DNA from: CAZGOM01 sp964527265
GTDB lineage: Bacteria; Planctomycetota; Phycisphaerae; Phycisphaerales; Phycisphaeraceae
Assembly: GCA_964527265.1 (NCBI GenBank)
Contig: CAZGOM010000083.1
Span: 1 to 24,431 of the forward strand
Direction of reading: 5' to 3'
DNA: 24,431 bases
The notes beneath the pieces were generated by a model. The model was not told the DNA's origin and did not search any database. It saw only the letters and a program-made list of their open reading frames with translations. The position numbers and the translations under genes were made by a program. Shown here piece after piece: positions 8,243 to 15,112 of the stretch (positions are counted from its first letter, which is position 1; the number at the start of each line of letters is the position of its first letter).

Positions 8243-9346
8243 TCAATCGTCGAGAATGCCTTCGGCCAGTCCGGTGGGGAGGGGCTTGGGCTGGGTGTAC
8301 TTGGATTTGATGGTGACGGGCTTGCCTGTTGCGCTGTTGTCAAGGAAGGCGAGCATGATGTCCAGGGCGTTATTGGCGCGCTCGCCGGAGGTGCGGTGGT
8401 CGCGGCCGGAACGGATGGCGTAGGCCATGTCGGCTGCGCCGACGCTGCGGCCGTAGCCGGTGCGATGGGCGACGGGGAGGGTTTCCCATTCTTTCTGGCC
8501 GCGGCGGAGGAGCTTAACTTCGCCGTCGAAGCCGTTGGGATCGGGGACTTTAAGGGTGCCATCGGTGCCGAAGATGGTGATGGGGGAGGCGTGTTCAGCA
8601 CCAACGACGGCGAAGGAGGTGATGACGGTGGCGATGGCGCCGGATTCGAACTCAAGGTTGCCGGCGACGTGGTCGGGGGTTTGGACCTTGATGGTTTGGC
8701 CGTGCTTGGGCTGGCTGGTGATGGTGCGCTCGGGGATGGCGATGACGGCGGAGCCGACGACGCGCTTGACGGGGCCCAGGAGCTGGGTGAGGTCGGTGAT
8801 GTAATAAGGGCCCATGTCGAGCATGGGGCCGCCGCCGGGCTGGTAGTAGAAAGCGGGATCGGGGTGCCAGGATTCATGGCCGCGGCACATCATGAAGGCC
8901 GTGGCGGCGACGGGGCGGCCGATGAGGCCGTCGTCGATGGCTTTGCGGGCGGTCTGGTGACCCGCGCCCAGAAAAGTGTCAGGCGCGCAACCGACGAGGC
9001 GTTTGTTCTTTTTGGCGGCGGCAAGGACGGCCTTGGCTTCGTCACGGGTGACGGCGAGAGGCTTTTCGGTGATGACGTGTTTGCCGGCGTTTAAAGCCTT
9101 GATGGCGACCTCGGCATGGACGGCGGGGATGGTGAGGTTGATGACGAGCTGGATGGACTCATCTGCGAGGAGTTCATCAACGGTGCATGCCTTGGGGACG
9201 TTGAACTCCTTGGCGCGGGCCTGGGCACGCTCGAGGAGGACGTCGGCGACGGCGACGATGTCGAGAATGGGGAACTTTCGGCCGTTTGTGAGGTAGGAAG
9301 TAGAGATATTGCCGCAACCGATAATGCCGACTTTGATCTTGTCCAT
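8243..9346 (-). CDS. Gfo/Idh/MocA family NAD(P)-dependent oxidoreductase
   Basis: The 367-aa protein has an N-terminal Rossmann domain with dinucleotide motif GIIGCGNI (7-14) and the family signature EKPLA (94-98), whose Lys is normally catalytic. The C-terminal alpha/beta domain contains GGGPMLDMGPYYITDL (171-186), typical of a large subgroup in which the canonical His position is Tyr. Members oxidise or reduce sugars and inositols, and planctomycetes carry many copies. The actual substrate cannot be read from the sequence. The start is supported by GGAG seven bases upstream and by a promoter with a near twin before the small membrane protein gene upstream. No signal peptide is seen, so it should be cytosolic. 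Confidence 0.92.
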   Translation of the reverse strand: MDKIKVGIIGCGNISTSYLTNGRKFPILDIVAVADVLLERAQARAKEFNVPKACTVDELLADESIQLVINLTIPAVHAEVAIKALNAGKHVITEKPLAVTRDEAKAVLAAAKKNKRLVGCAPDTFLGAGHQTARKAIDDGLIGRPVAATAFMMCRGHESWHPDPAFYYQPGGGPMLDMGPYYITDLTQLLGPVKRVVGSAVIAIPERTITSQPKHGQTIKVQTPDHVAGNLEFESGAIATVITSFAVVGAEHASPITIFGTDGTLKVPDPNGFDGEVKLLRRGQKEWETLPVAHRTGYGRSVGAADMAYAIRSGRDHRTSGERANNALDIMLAFLDNSATGKPVTIKSKYTQPKPLPTGLAEGILDD

Positions 9347-9375
9347 GTACTAGCTCCGTTTGTTATGACCGAGGA

Positions 9376-9403
9376 AAGATAGCAATCCCGGGCCGGGGGG
9401 CAA
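9376..9403 (-). promoter_or_regulatory. Promoter of the Gfo/Idh/MocA gene
   Basis: On the minus strand TTGCCC (9403-9398), a 16-bp spacer and TATCTT (9381-9376) are preceded by TGC, an extended -10. The leader then carries ATAACAA and CGGAGC before the ATG. A similar arrangement recurs at 9811-9838. Confidence 0.6.
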
Positions 9404-9489
9404 TATGAGGTGGGCTGAGATGTGCAAAGGTTTGTGCGAAATGGCAGGCGAGACACGAGACTTATTTGTGATTGTCCAGGAAGGGATCT

Positions 9490-9783
9490 TTAGTTGTTCT
9501 GGGAGGGAGGGTGAGCCAATTTCGAGGCACCAAACCCGATGGCGCAAGGCAGGATGAAACTGATCAGGCAGAGCCAGATCCCAATATCCTCCCCGAACAG
9601 AAAAACGACCAAGGCCGCGCCGAACCAGGAAGCGGCCAGAACCAAGATGGTGAAAGATGTTTTGTGCGTGCGGCGGGTCACTTTCGAGAAGATGAACCAG
9701 GCAATGCCGAACATGATTACTGTGGCTGGCAGGCTGTATGCGAGAGCGACCGTGAATTTAAGAAACAGGGTAGAGAGGTCCAA
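9490..9783 (-). CDS. Small membrane protein, three predicted helices
   Basis: I do not recognise this 97-aa protein. Hydrophobic segments lie at about 8-32, 43-63 and 67-88, separated by a short basic loop (SKVTRRTHK) that should face the cytoplasm. The start is TTG 9783, supported by GGAG six bases upstream and by a promoter and leader closely resembling those of the neighbouring oxidoreductase. This makes expression more credible than its size alone. It could be a single gene whose regulation is shared with the oxidoreductase. No function is proposed. Confidence 0.7.
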   Translation of the reverse strand: MDLSTLFLKFTVALAYSLPATVIMFGIAWFIFSKVTRRTHKTSFTILVLAASWFGAALVVFLFGEDIGIWLCLISFILPCAIGFGASKLAHPPSQNN

Positions 9784-9810
9784 GGAAGGCTCCGGTTGTT
9801 ATCTCCATGG

Positions 9811-9838
9811 AAGATAGCAATCGGTTGGTAAGGTGCAA
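9811..9838 (-). promoter_or_regulatory. Promoter of the small membrane protein gene
   Basis: On the minus strand TTGCAC (9838-9833), a 16-bp spacer and TATCTT (9816-9811) with an upstream TGC extension are followed by ATAACAA and CGGAGC. Elements and order match those before the Gfo/Idh/MocA gene. Confidence 0.6.
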
Positions 9839-9947
9839 TTCGGCAAATCAAGAGGAGAGGCATTTGCCCCAGCCCACTCCCTGATGGGAGCGAGTCAGAA
9901 ATGCGGCCTGCAATTATTGCCACACCCGACGGTGTCACCTGGCATAG

Positions 9948-11135
9948 TTATTTGAGGGATTTATTACGTTCGATCAGGTCGATGCGCTGCTGGACGCATT
10001 TGGCGCTGCGGAGCGGGTCGGGCGGGGTATTAAGGGTGTAGTCGACGAGGGCGTCGATGGTGGAGGTGGCGACGTGGAGGCGGGTGTCGGAGGAGCCGTA
10101 GTAGAGGAAGAGATCGCCGTTGGGGCGGACGACGACGCCGTTGGAGAAGAGGACGTCGGAGACGTCGCCGGTGCGTTCGTCGCCTTCAGGGGCGAGGAGG
10201 TAGCCGCCGGGGCGGGCGATGACTTTCCAGGGTTCGTGGAGATCGCAGAGGAAAGCGTAGAGAACGTAGCGGAGGCCAGCGGCGTTTTCACGCACAGCAT
10301 GTGCGATGTGGAGCCAGCCGGCTTTGGTCTTGATGGGCGTGGCGCCGGGGCCGACTTTGGCTTCTTTTATGGTGTGGTAGACGCGTTCTTCCATGACGGT
10401 TTCTTTGTGGATGACGGCGCGTTCCATGGTCTCGGCGAGGCCCCAGCCGATGCCGCCTTTGCCTCCGGCGGAGACGAAGTGATCCATGGGGCGGGTGTAG
10501 AGGAAGTATTTTCCGTGGACGAATTCGGGGTGGAGGACGACGTTGCGCTGCTGGGGGGAGGGGGTGACGAGGTCGGGGAGGCGGTCCCAGGTGAGGAAGT
10601 CTTTGGTGCGGACGATGCCGCAGGAGGCGATGGCGGAGGAGGTGTCGGTTTCTCCTTTTGAGGTGTCTTTCTTTTCGACGCAGAAGGTGCCGTAGACCCA
10701 GCCGTCCTGGTGACGGGTTAAACGCATGTCGTACCAGTTGGTTTCAAATTCGTCGTTTTCGGCCAGAAGGAGGGGTTTGTCGTGAAATTTGAACTGGTCG
10801 ATGCCGGATTGCGATTCGGCGAGTGCGAAGAAGGATTTGCGGTCGTAGCCTTCGATGCGGGGGACGAGGAGGATGCGGCCGTCGTGTTCGATGGCGCCGG
10901 AGTTGAAGAGGGCGTTAATGCCGAGGCGTTCCATGAGGAAGGGATTGCGCTTGGGGTCAAAGTCGATGCGCCACTCGAGGGGGACGTGCTGGGCGGTGAG
11001 GACGGGGTGGCGGTAGCGATTGAGTACGCCGTTGTCCCAGGTGGTGTCGATTTCGTTGGGACGGGCATTGAGTCTGGCGTGGTTGGCGAGGAGGCGGAGG
11101 TGGCGATTTTCGAAGGATTCGGATCCGATTTTCAT
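9948..11135 (-). CDS. GH130 family 4-O-beta-D-mannosyl-D-glucose phosphorylase
   Basis: The 395-aa protein matches the subfamily-1 GH130 enzymes along its whole length. Landmarks are NGVLNRYRHPVLTAQHVPLEWR (35-56), NPFLMERLGINALFNSGAI (64-82), RIEGYDRKSFFALAES (93-108), NWYDMRLT (133-140, with Asp136 at the family's proton-donor position), QRNVVLHPEFV (196-206) and YHTIKEAK (253-260). These enzymes reversibly phosphorolyse beta-1,4-mannosyl-glucose to mannose 1-phosphate and glucose, as in mannan breakdown with cellobiose 2-epimerase and beta-mannanase. Neither partner gene is in this window. No signal peptide is present, so it is cytosolic. The start is ATG 11135, with only a weak GAG upstream. 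The next gene upstream is tRNA-Lys, whose terminator separates the two transcripts. Confidence 0.93.
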   Translation of the reverse strand: MKIGSESFENRHLRLLANHARLNARPNEIDTTWDNGVLNRYRHPVLTAQHVPLEWRIDFDPKRNPFLMERLGINALFNSGAIEHDGRILLVPRIEGYDRKSFFALAESQSGIDQFKFHDKPLLLAENDEFETNWYDMRLTRHQDGWVYGTFCVEKKDTSKGETDTSSAIASCGIVRTKDFLTWDRLPDLVTPSPQQRNVVLHPEFVHGKYFLYTRPMDHFVSAGGKGGIGWGLAETMERAVIHKETVMEERVYHTIKEAKVGPGATPIKTKAGWLHIAHAVRENAAGLRYVLYAFLCDLHEPWKVIARPGGYLLAPEGDERTGDVSDVLFSNGVVVRPNGDLFLYYGSSDTRLHVATSTIDALVDYTLNTPPDPLRSAKCVQQRIDLIERNKSLK

Positions 11136-11235
11136 TTTGAGCTCGTTGAGATGTGGGCGTCATGACGTGGACGCCTGGGCTGGCGGAGTTGGTGAAAGTT
11201 TAAGCAAGTCGAGGAGGAAAGGAAATGAGTGCATG

Positions 11236-11266
11236 AAAAAAAAACCCTTGTTACCAAGGGTTTTTT
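11236..11266 (-). terminator. Rho-independent terminator after tRNA-Lys
   Basis: On the minus strand AAAAAACCCTTG, a 4-base loop and CAAGGG are followed by nine T. The arms are 11255-11260 and 11245-11250, extended by A/T pairs. Because A and T runs flank both sides it could work in both directions. Confidence 0.93.
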
Positions 11267-11270
11267 CGAG

Positions 11271-11343
11271 TGCCCCGCGATGGACTCGAACCATCAACAA
11301 ACTGATTAAGAGTCAGTTGCTCTACCAATTGAGCTAGCGAGGC
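11271..11343 (-). tRNA. tRNA-Lys (anticodon CTT)
   Basis: The 73-nt cloverleaf is complete. Acceptor arm GCCTCGC pairs with GCGGGGC (one G-U pair), with discriminator A. The D-arm has GCTC/GAGC with AATTGGTA in the loop. The anticodon stem ACTGA/TCAGT encloses loop CTCTTAA, with T33 before CTT. The T-arm is GATGG-TTCGAGT-CCATC. The 3' CCA is not encoded and must be added after transcription. It has its own near-consensus promoter and a terminator five bases after its 3' end, so it is a single-gene transcript reading AAG codons. Confidence 0.97.
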
Positions 11344-11368
11344 GTTGCTTGAGTTTTTCGGAGAGGAA

Positions 11369-11396
11369 AGTATACGGTGATTGAGGCGGGTGTCAA
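11369..11396 (-). promoter_or_regulatory. Strong sigma70-type promoter of tRNA-Lys
   Basis: On the minus strand a perfect TTGACA (11396-11391) is followed by 16 bp and TATACT (11374-11369), about 26 bp before the tRNA 5' end. Confidence 0.88.
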
Positions 11397-11815
11397 GGGT
11401 TGGTGAGGGCGGGTTGTGGGTGAGTGGGGTGGAGGGAGGGCGGAATTTTTGATTGGGATTGAGGGGGGTGGGGGTGGTTAAGAAGACGGGGGATGTGTAA
11501 ATTGATTGTTTTATAGGACTTGTGTTTTTATACACAATTTATTATTTGCATTGAAACTGTCTTGACGGACTTGTAGGTTATTGGGATAATATGTGGGTTG
11601 GAGTTGCAGGTGGTTTGAGCGGGAGGTTTTGGGGTGGATGGGGCTTGTTTTCGAGGGGATTTTGCGTGGGCGAGGGTTTGCGGGCAAAGTTGAAGTGTGA
11701 AATGTGCTTGTTTTTAAGGGGAAAATGGAGGCATGGGGCGGCGAAGTGCGGTGTTTTTAATGGGTGAGTGGGTTTTGAGCGTTACACTTGGTGGAACTTA
11801 ACGAGAGAGAGAACG
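11397..11815. other. Intergenic region of about 420 bp with AT-rich island and long leader
   Basis: The left part is G-rich and featureless. From 11497 to 11590 there is an AT-rich island with a small inverted repeat TTGTGT/ACACAA (11520-11537) and a good plus-strand promoter. From 11597 to 11815 a G-rich leader would precede the lipoprotein gene. A second, weaker -10 (TACACT, 11783-11788) lies close to that gene. No RNA family was recognised. Confidence 0.55.
11562..11590 (+). promoter_or_regulatory. Sigma70-type promoter ahead of the LEA14-like gene
   Basis: TTGACG (11562-11567), a 17-bp spacer and GATAAT (11585-11590). The expected start near 11597 leaves a leader of about 220 bases before ATG 11816. 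Confidence 0.75.
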
Positions 11816-12691
11816 ATGAATATTGCGATGCGGTCGGTTATCGGGGCTGTTTGTCTGGTGTTTGTGATGCTGGTGGCGATGCCGGGGTGTTCGGCGATGC
11901 AGGATTATCTGGGTGGGATGGATAAGCCTGGGGTGTCGCTAAAGAGTGGGCGGGTGGAGAGTTTGGGGTTGGAAAAGGCGGTGATGGTGTTTGATGTGGA
12001 GATTTCGAATCCGTATGCGGTGGCTTTGCCGCTCACGGATTTGAGTTATGGGCTTTCGACGGGCGGAAAGTCGATCTTGAATGGGAAGTCGGCGATGGCG
12101 GGTGTGGTGGAGGCGAAGGGGAAACGTGTGGTGAGCTTGCCGGTGGATGTGTCTTATGCGCAGGTGGTGAATGCGGGTGCGGGTGTGAAGCCGGGGGCGG
12201 TGATTCCGTATGCGGCGGATCTGGTGATGTCGCTGGATGTGCCGGCGTCGATTCCGGGTGGCGGGAAGTTGGAGTTTCCGATGCATAAGGAGGGGAAGCT
12301 GGCTGTGCCGATCCCGCCGAAGGTGGAACTGACGAATGTGAAGTGGAGCGGGCTTTCGATGAACAAGGCGGAGGCGATGCTGAGTTTGAAGGTGACGAAC
12401 CCGAATCTGTTTGGGATCGATGTGAGCAAGCTGGAGACGGGGGTGTCGCTTGCCGGGACGCGTGTGGGGAAGGCGGGTGTGCAGAACGGGATGAGTCTGG
12501 GAGAGGGTGGCGGGGCGAAGACGGTGGAGTTGCCGATCTCGTTTTCGCCGATGGAGTTTGGGGTGGCGTTTTTCAGGACAATATCGAGCGCGAGCTTGAA
12601 TTACGAGTTGGATTACACGATGGCGGGGACGACGCCGGGCGGGCCGCTGATGCTTTCGAACAAGGCGAGCGGGACGACGGGGGCGAGGTAG
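11816..12691 (+). CDS. LEA14-like (water stress/hypersensitive-response domain) exported protein, possible lipoprotein
   Basis: The 291-aa protein begins with a basic start, a hydrophobic stretch and AMPGC at 22-26, a poor but possible lipobox with Cys26. Two repeats of the late-embryogenesis-abundant type 2 fold follow. The first contains VMVFDVEISNPYAVALPL, the second AMLSLKVTNPNLFGIDV; each has the Asn-Pro hallmark of that fold. Proteins of this kind lie in the periplasm or on the outer membrane. Their role in bacteria is unclear, so no function beyond the fold is proposed. The start at 11816 has a GAGAGAG site just upstream and gives a clean signal peptide. It is the first gene of a run of same-strand genes, but 174 bp separate it from ctaA. 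Confidence 0.8.
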   Translation: MNIAMRSVIGAVCLVFVMLVAMPGCSAMQDYLGGMDKPGVSLKSGRVESLGLEKAVMVFDVEISNPYAVALPLTDLSYGLSTGGKSILNGKSAMAGVVEAKGKRVVSLPVDVSYAQVVNAGAGVKPGAVIPYAADLVMSLDVPASIPGGGKLEFPMHKEGKLAVPIPPKVELTNVKWSGLSMNKAEAMLSLKVTNPNLFGIDVSKLETGVSLAGTRVGKAGVQNGMSLGEGGGAKTVELPISFSPMEFGVAFFRTISSASLNYELDYTMAGTTPGGPLMLSNKASGTTGAR

Positions 12692-12705
12692 GAAGAAAGG
12701 TAAAA

Positions 12706-12726
12706 GGGATAGGGAACAAGGGATAA
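12706..12726 (+). repeat. Short heptameric repeat, three units
   Basis: Units GGGATAG, GGAACAA and GGGATAA lie between the lipoprotein gene and ctaA. This is the weakest member of the heptamer family seen in this window. Confidence 0.45.
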
Positions 12727-12829
12727 GTTTACGAGGGGAAAGGGAGGAGTGGGCGAGATGTTTGTGGTGGGGGATTAAATGCGTCAATTCGCGCGGGGGG
12801 CGGAGCGGGCCTTGAAGTGTGGTGTGGGG

Positions 12830-12835
12830 TATCAT
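12830..12835 (+). promoter_or_regulatory. Possible -10 box near the ctaA start
   Basis: TATCAT lies six bases before an in-frame TTG (12842), eight codons before ATG 12866. Either a leaderless TTG start or a very short leader to the ATG would fit. No clear Shine-Dalgarno precedes the ATG. Confidence 0.35.
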
Positions 12836-12865
12836 GGTGCTTTGGTTCACTTGGCGCCAAACCCT

Positions 12866-13921
12866 ATGACAAGCATTGAAACTCCCTCGACTTATAACCG
12901 GCCGTTGCATGTGTTCTGCATTGTGCTGATGTGTGCGACGTTTGTGCTTTTAATGTCGGGCGGGACGGTGACGAGCAAGGGCGTGGGGATGTCGGTGCCG
13001 GATTGGCCGACGACGTTTAATGAGAACATGTTTCTGGCGCATCCCAAGCACTGGTTTGGGGAAGGGCGATGGGCACAGTTCTGGGAGCATTCGCATCGGC
13101 TGATGGGGAGCCTGGTGGGGGTGCTGACGTTGATCGAGACGGTGTGGCTGTTGAGGGTTGAGAAGACGAGGAAGTGGATGCGGGTGGTGGGGATTGCGCT
13201 GTTTGTGCTGGTGGTGGTGCAGGGGCTGATGGGAGGCTTTCGAGTGACGGAGAATTCGTCACTGTTGGCGATGATCCATGGCGTGCATGCGCAACTGTTT
13301 TTCGCACTTACGATTCTGGCGGCGGCAGCGACGGGGCCTGTGTGGGCGAGGGCTTTGGAAGAAGGGTCGTGGAAGAAGGTGCCGGAGGCGCGGGCGGTGC
13401 TGATGGGGGCGTGGGTGCTGCTTGGCGTGCTGTTTATACAACTGATGCTGGGCGCAGCGGTGAGGCACTTTAAGGCGGGGCTGGCGATTTATGATTTTCC
13501 GACGTCGTATGGCGGGCTGATGCCACCGATGAACCAGGGCGCACTGGACAAGAAGCTGGCGGAGATGCCGTTCGACCATCGGGGGACGGCGGGATATGCG
13601 GTGTGGCAGGTGCATCTGCACTTTATGCACCGGTTGTTTGCGATTGTGGTGGCGCTGGTGGCGGGTTGGATGTTTGTGCAGGTTTTTCGGCGGGCGAGCG
13701 ATGTGAAAGAACTGGCGCGGCCTGCGGGGGCGCTGGCAGTGCTGATCCTGGTGCAGGTGGCGCTGGGGGCGTCGGTGATCTGGACGGCGAGGCAGAGCGA
13801 GGTGACGACGCTGCATCAATCGACGGGTGCATTACTGCTGGGGACAGCGGTGCTTTTGGCGATTCGGGTGCATTTGTTGCAGGATAGGCTTAAAATCACG
13901 GAAGAAGGGTCTGGGGTCTAG
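12866..13921 (+). CDS. ctaA: Heme A synthase (CtaA/COX15)
   Basis: The 351-aa integral membrane protein converts heme O to heme A for cytochrome c oxidase. It has about eight helices and the family's paired histidines: HSHR (His75, His77), IHGVHAQ (His138, His141), VHLHFMHR (His250-His255) and TLHQSTGA (His317), which ligate heme. The opening stretch SGGTVTSKGVGMSVPDWP (31-48) is a typical COX15/CtaA signature. ATG 12866 gives the normal N-terminus just before helix 1; TTG 12842 and ATG 12779 are in frame upstream and add unconvincing residues. The heme O synthase gene follows 80 bp later. The last four codons and the stop lie inside a 7-bp tandem repeat, so the C-terminus (EEGSGV) is probably not under strong constraint. 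Confidence 0.95.
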   Translation: MTSIETPSTYNRPLHVFCIVLMCATFVLLMSGGTVTSKGVGMSVPDWPTTFNENMFLAHPKHWFGEGRWAQFWEHSHRLMGSLVGVLTLIETVWLLRVEKTRKWMRVVGIALFVLVVVQGLMGGFRVTENSSLLAMIHGVHAQLFFALTILAAAATGPVWARALEEGSWKKVPEARAVLMGAWVLLGVLFIQLMLGAAVRHFKAGLAIYDFPTSYGGLMPPMNQGALDKKLAEMPFDHRGTAGYAVWQVHLHFMHRLFAIVVALVAGWMFVQVFRRASDVKELARPAGALAVLILVQVALGASVIWTARQSEVTTLHQSTGALLLGTAVLLAIRVHLLQDRLKITEEGSGV

Positions 13922-13934
13922 GGTCTGGGGTCTG
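13907..13934 (+). repeat. Heptameric repeat overlapping the ctaA stop codon
   Basis: Four perfect-length units: GGGTCTG, GGGTCTA, GGGTCTG, GGGTCTG. The TAG stop of ctaA (13919-13921) spans the junction of the second and third units. Confidence 0.9.
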
Positions 13935-14001
13935 GTCGGATCCGGAATTGGATGCGGACGGGATTTGTGTCATTAACTTTGGTTGAATAGATAAAGGTTT
14001 T

Positions 14002-14988
14002 ATGGTGAAGGAACGTGTGGTAACAGGTTCGGGGAGCGGCGGCGGTGGGGCTGCCGGGAGTGTTTCATTGGAGAGCGGAGAACAGAGGAGAACGGGGTGG
14101 GGGGCTGCGATTAATCAGCTGACTAAGCCGCGGATCACGCTGATGGTTTTGATTACGGCGGGGATCGGGTATGTGGTGGGGGTGCGGTACGACGAAGTGA
14201 ACAACCACAAGGAACAATTGTGGGCGGCATCGCCGGATACGTTTGCGCATTTTATTTTCATGCTGATGGGGACGGCACTGACCTGCACGGCGGCGGGGAT
14301 TTTCAATCAGGTGATCGAGAAGGAGAGTGACGGCCTAATGAAGCGGACAGCGGGGCGACCGCTGGTGACGGGGAAGATCAGCGCGCGAGCCGGGTTGGTG
14401 ATCGGGCTGATCCTGGCGGCGGTGGGGGTTTGGATTCTGGCGGTGTACAACAACCCGCTGACGGCGGTGCTTTCAATCATCACGATGGCGAGCTATGCGC
14501 TGATCTACACGCCGCTGAAGCGCAAGACGCATATCAGCACGATCATCGGTGCGTTTCCGGGAGCGGTGCCGCCGCTGATGGGGTTTACGGCAGCGACGGG
14601 TGTGCTGACGGTGGAAGCGTGGATTTTGTTTGCGATTTTGTTTTTATGGCAATTGCCGCACTTTCTGGCGATTGCGTGGCTGTACAAGGATGACTACGCG
14701 AAGGCGGGACTGCCGATGCTGCCGGTGGTGGATGACGACTACCAGGCGACGGCGCGGCAGATCTTGCTGTGCTGCCTGATTCTGGTGCCGCTGACGACGC
14801 TGCCGGTGATGTTCAAGATGGCAGGGGCGGTGTATCTGCTGGGATCGACGGTGATGTCGCTGTTGGTGTTGTATACGGCGGTGAGGCTGTATTTTGCGCG
14901 GACGCGGCCGAACGTACGGGTGCTGTTTTTTACGATTCTGATTTATCTGCCGATTGTGTTTGGGTTGATTTTTCTGGATCAGAGGTAG
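14002..14988 (+). CDS. ctaB: Protoheme IX farnesyltransferase (heme O synthase)
   Basis: This 328-aa UbiA-superfamily membrane prenyltransferase adds farnesyl to heme B, the step before CtaA. Diagnostic motifs are LTKPRITLMVLITAGIGY (40-57), the first diphosphate-binding region NQVIEKESDGLMKRTAGRP (102-120), YTPLKRKTHISTIIGAFPGA near 170-190, and WQLPHFLAIAWLYKDDYAKAG near 215-235. The first 35 residues are a Gly/Ser-rich extension before the domain; later starts are possible but leave the domain without its usual short lead-in. AAAGG lies four bases before the ATG. Its position after ctaA suggests joint expression for oxidase heme supply, although no oxidase subunit gene is in this window. 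Confidence 0.95.
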   Translation: MVKERVVTGSGSGGGGAAGSVSLESGEQRRTGWGAAINQLTKPRITLMVLITAGIGYVVGVRYDEVNNHKEQLWAASPDTFAHFIFMLMGTALTCTAAGIFNQVIEKESDGLMKRTAGRPLVTGKISARAGLVIGLILAAVGVWILAVYNNPLTAVLSIITMASYALIYTPLKRKTHISTIIGAFPGAVPPLMGFTAATGVLTVEAWILFAILFLWQLPHFLAIAWLYKDDYAKAGLPMLPVVDDDYQATARQILLCCLILVPLTTLPVMFKMAGAVYLLGSTVMSLLVLYTAVRLYFARTRPNVRVLFFTILIYLPIVFGLIFLDQR

Positions 14989-14994
14989 GGGGAT

Positions 14995-15022
14995 GGGTTC
15001 TGGGTCTTGGGTTCTGGGTCTT
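14995..15022 (+). repeat. Heptameric repeat after ctaB
   Basis: Units GGGTTCT, GGGTCTT, GGGTTCT, GGGTCTT begin six bases after the ctaB stop codon. Confidence 0.9.
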
Positions 15023-15100
15023 GTCAGAAAAGAGGATGGTGGTGGGGTGTCTGTGGAGTGTGTGAAGGCGTTGTTTGGATGTTTTAGTGGCAGAATGTTT

Positions 15101-15104
15101 GGAG
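15101..15104 (+). promoter_or_regulatory. Shine-Dalgarno site favouring a GTG start
   Basis: GGAG lies eight bases before GTG 15113 but 20 bases before ATG 15125, so the GTG is the likelier start of the ABC ATPase. Confidence 0.6.
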
Positions 15105-15112
15105 TTTAAGAA

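Noticed and set aside
8174..9094. 306-codon plus-strand frame opposite the Gfo/Idh/MocA gene
   Set aside because: It is a mirror of the GC-rich codons of the real gene; composition is Gly/Asp/Ala-heavy and no family motif is present.
9896..9947. Small hairpins (CTCCC/GGGAG and ACACC/GGTGT) after the GH130 gene
   Set aside because: Short stems with no T-tract, so no terminator could be supported.
11725..11760. Eleven-codon frame (MEAWGGEVRCF) with AAGGGG before it
   Set aside because: Too short and not linked to a regulated amino acid or attenuator hairpin. Kept only as a remark in the leader finding.
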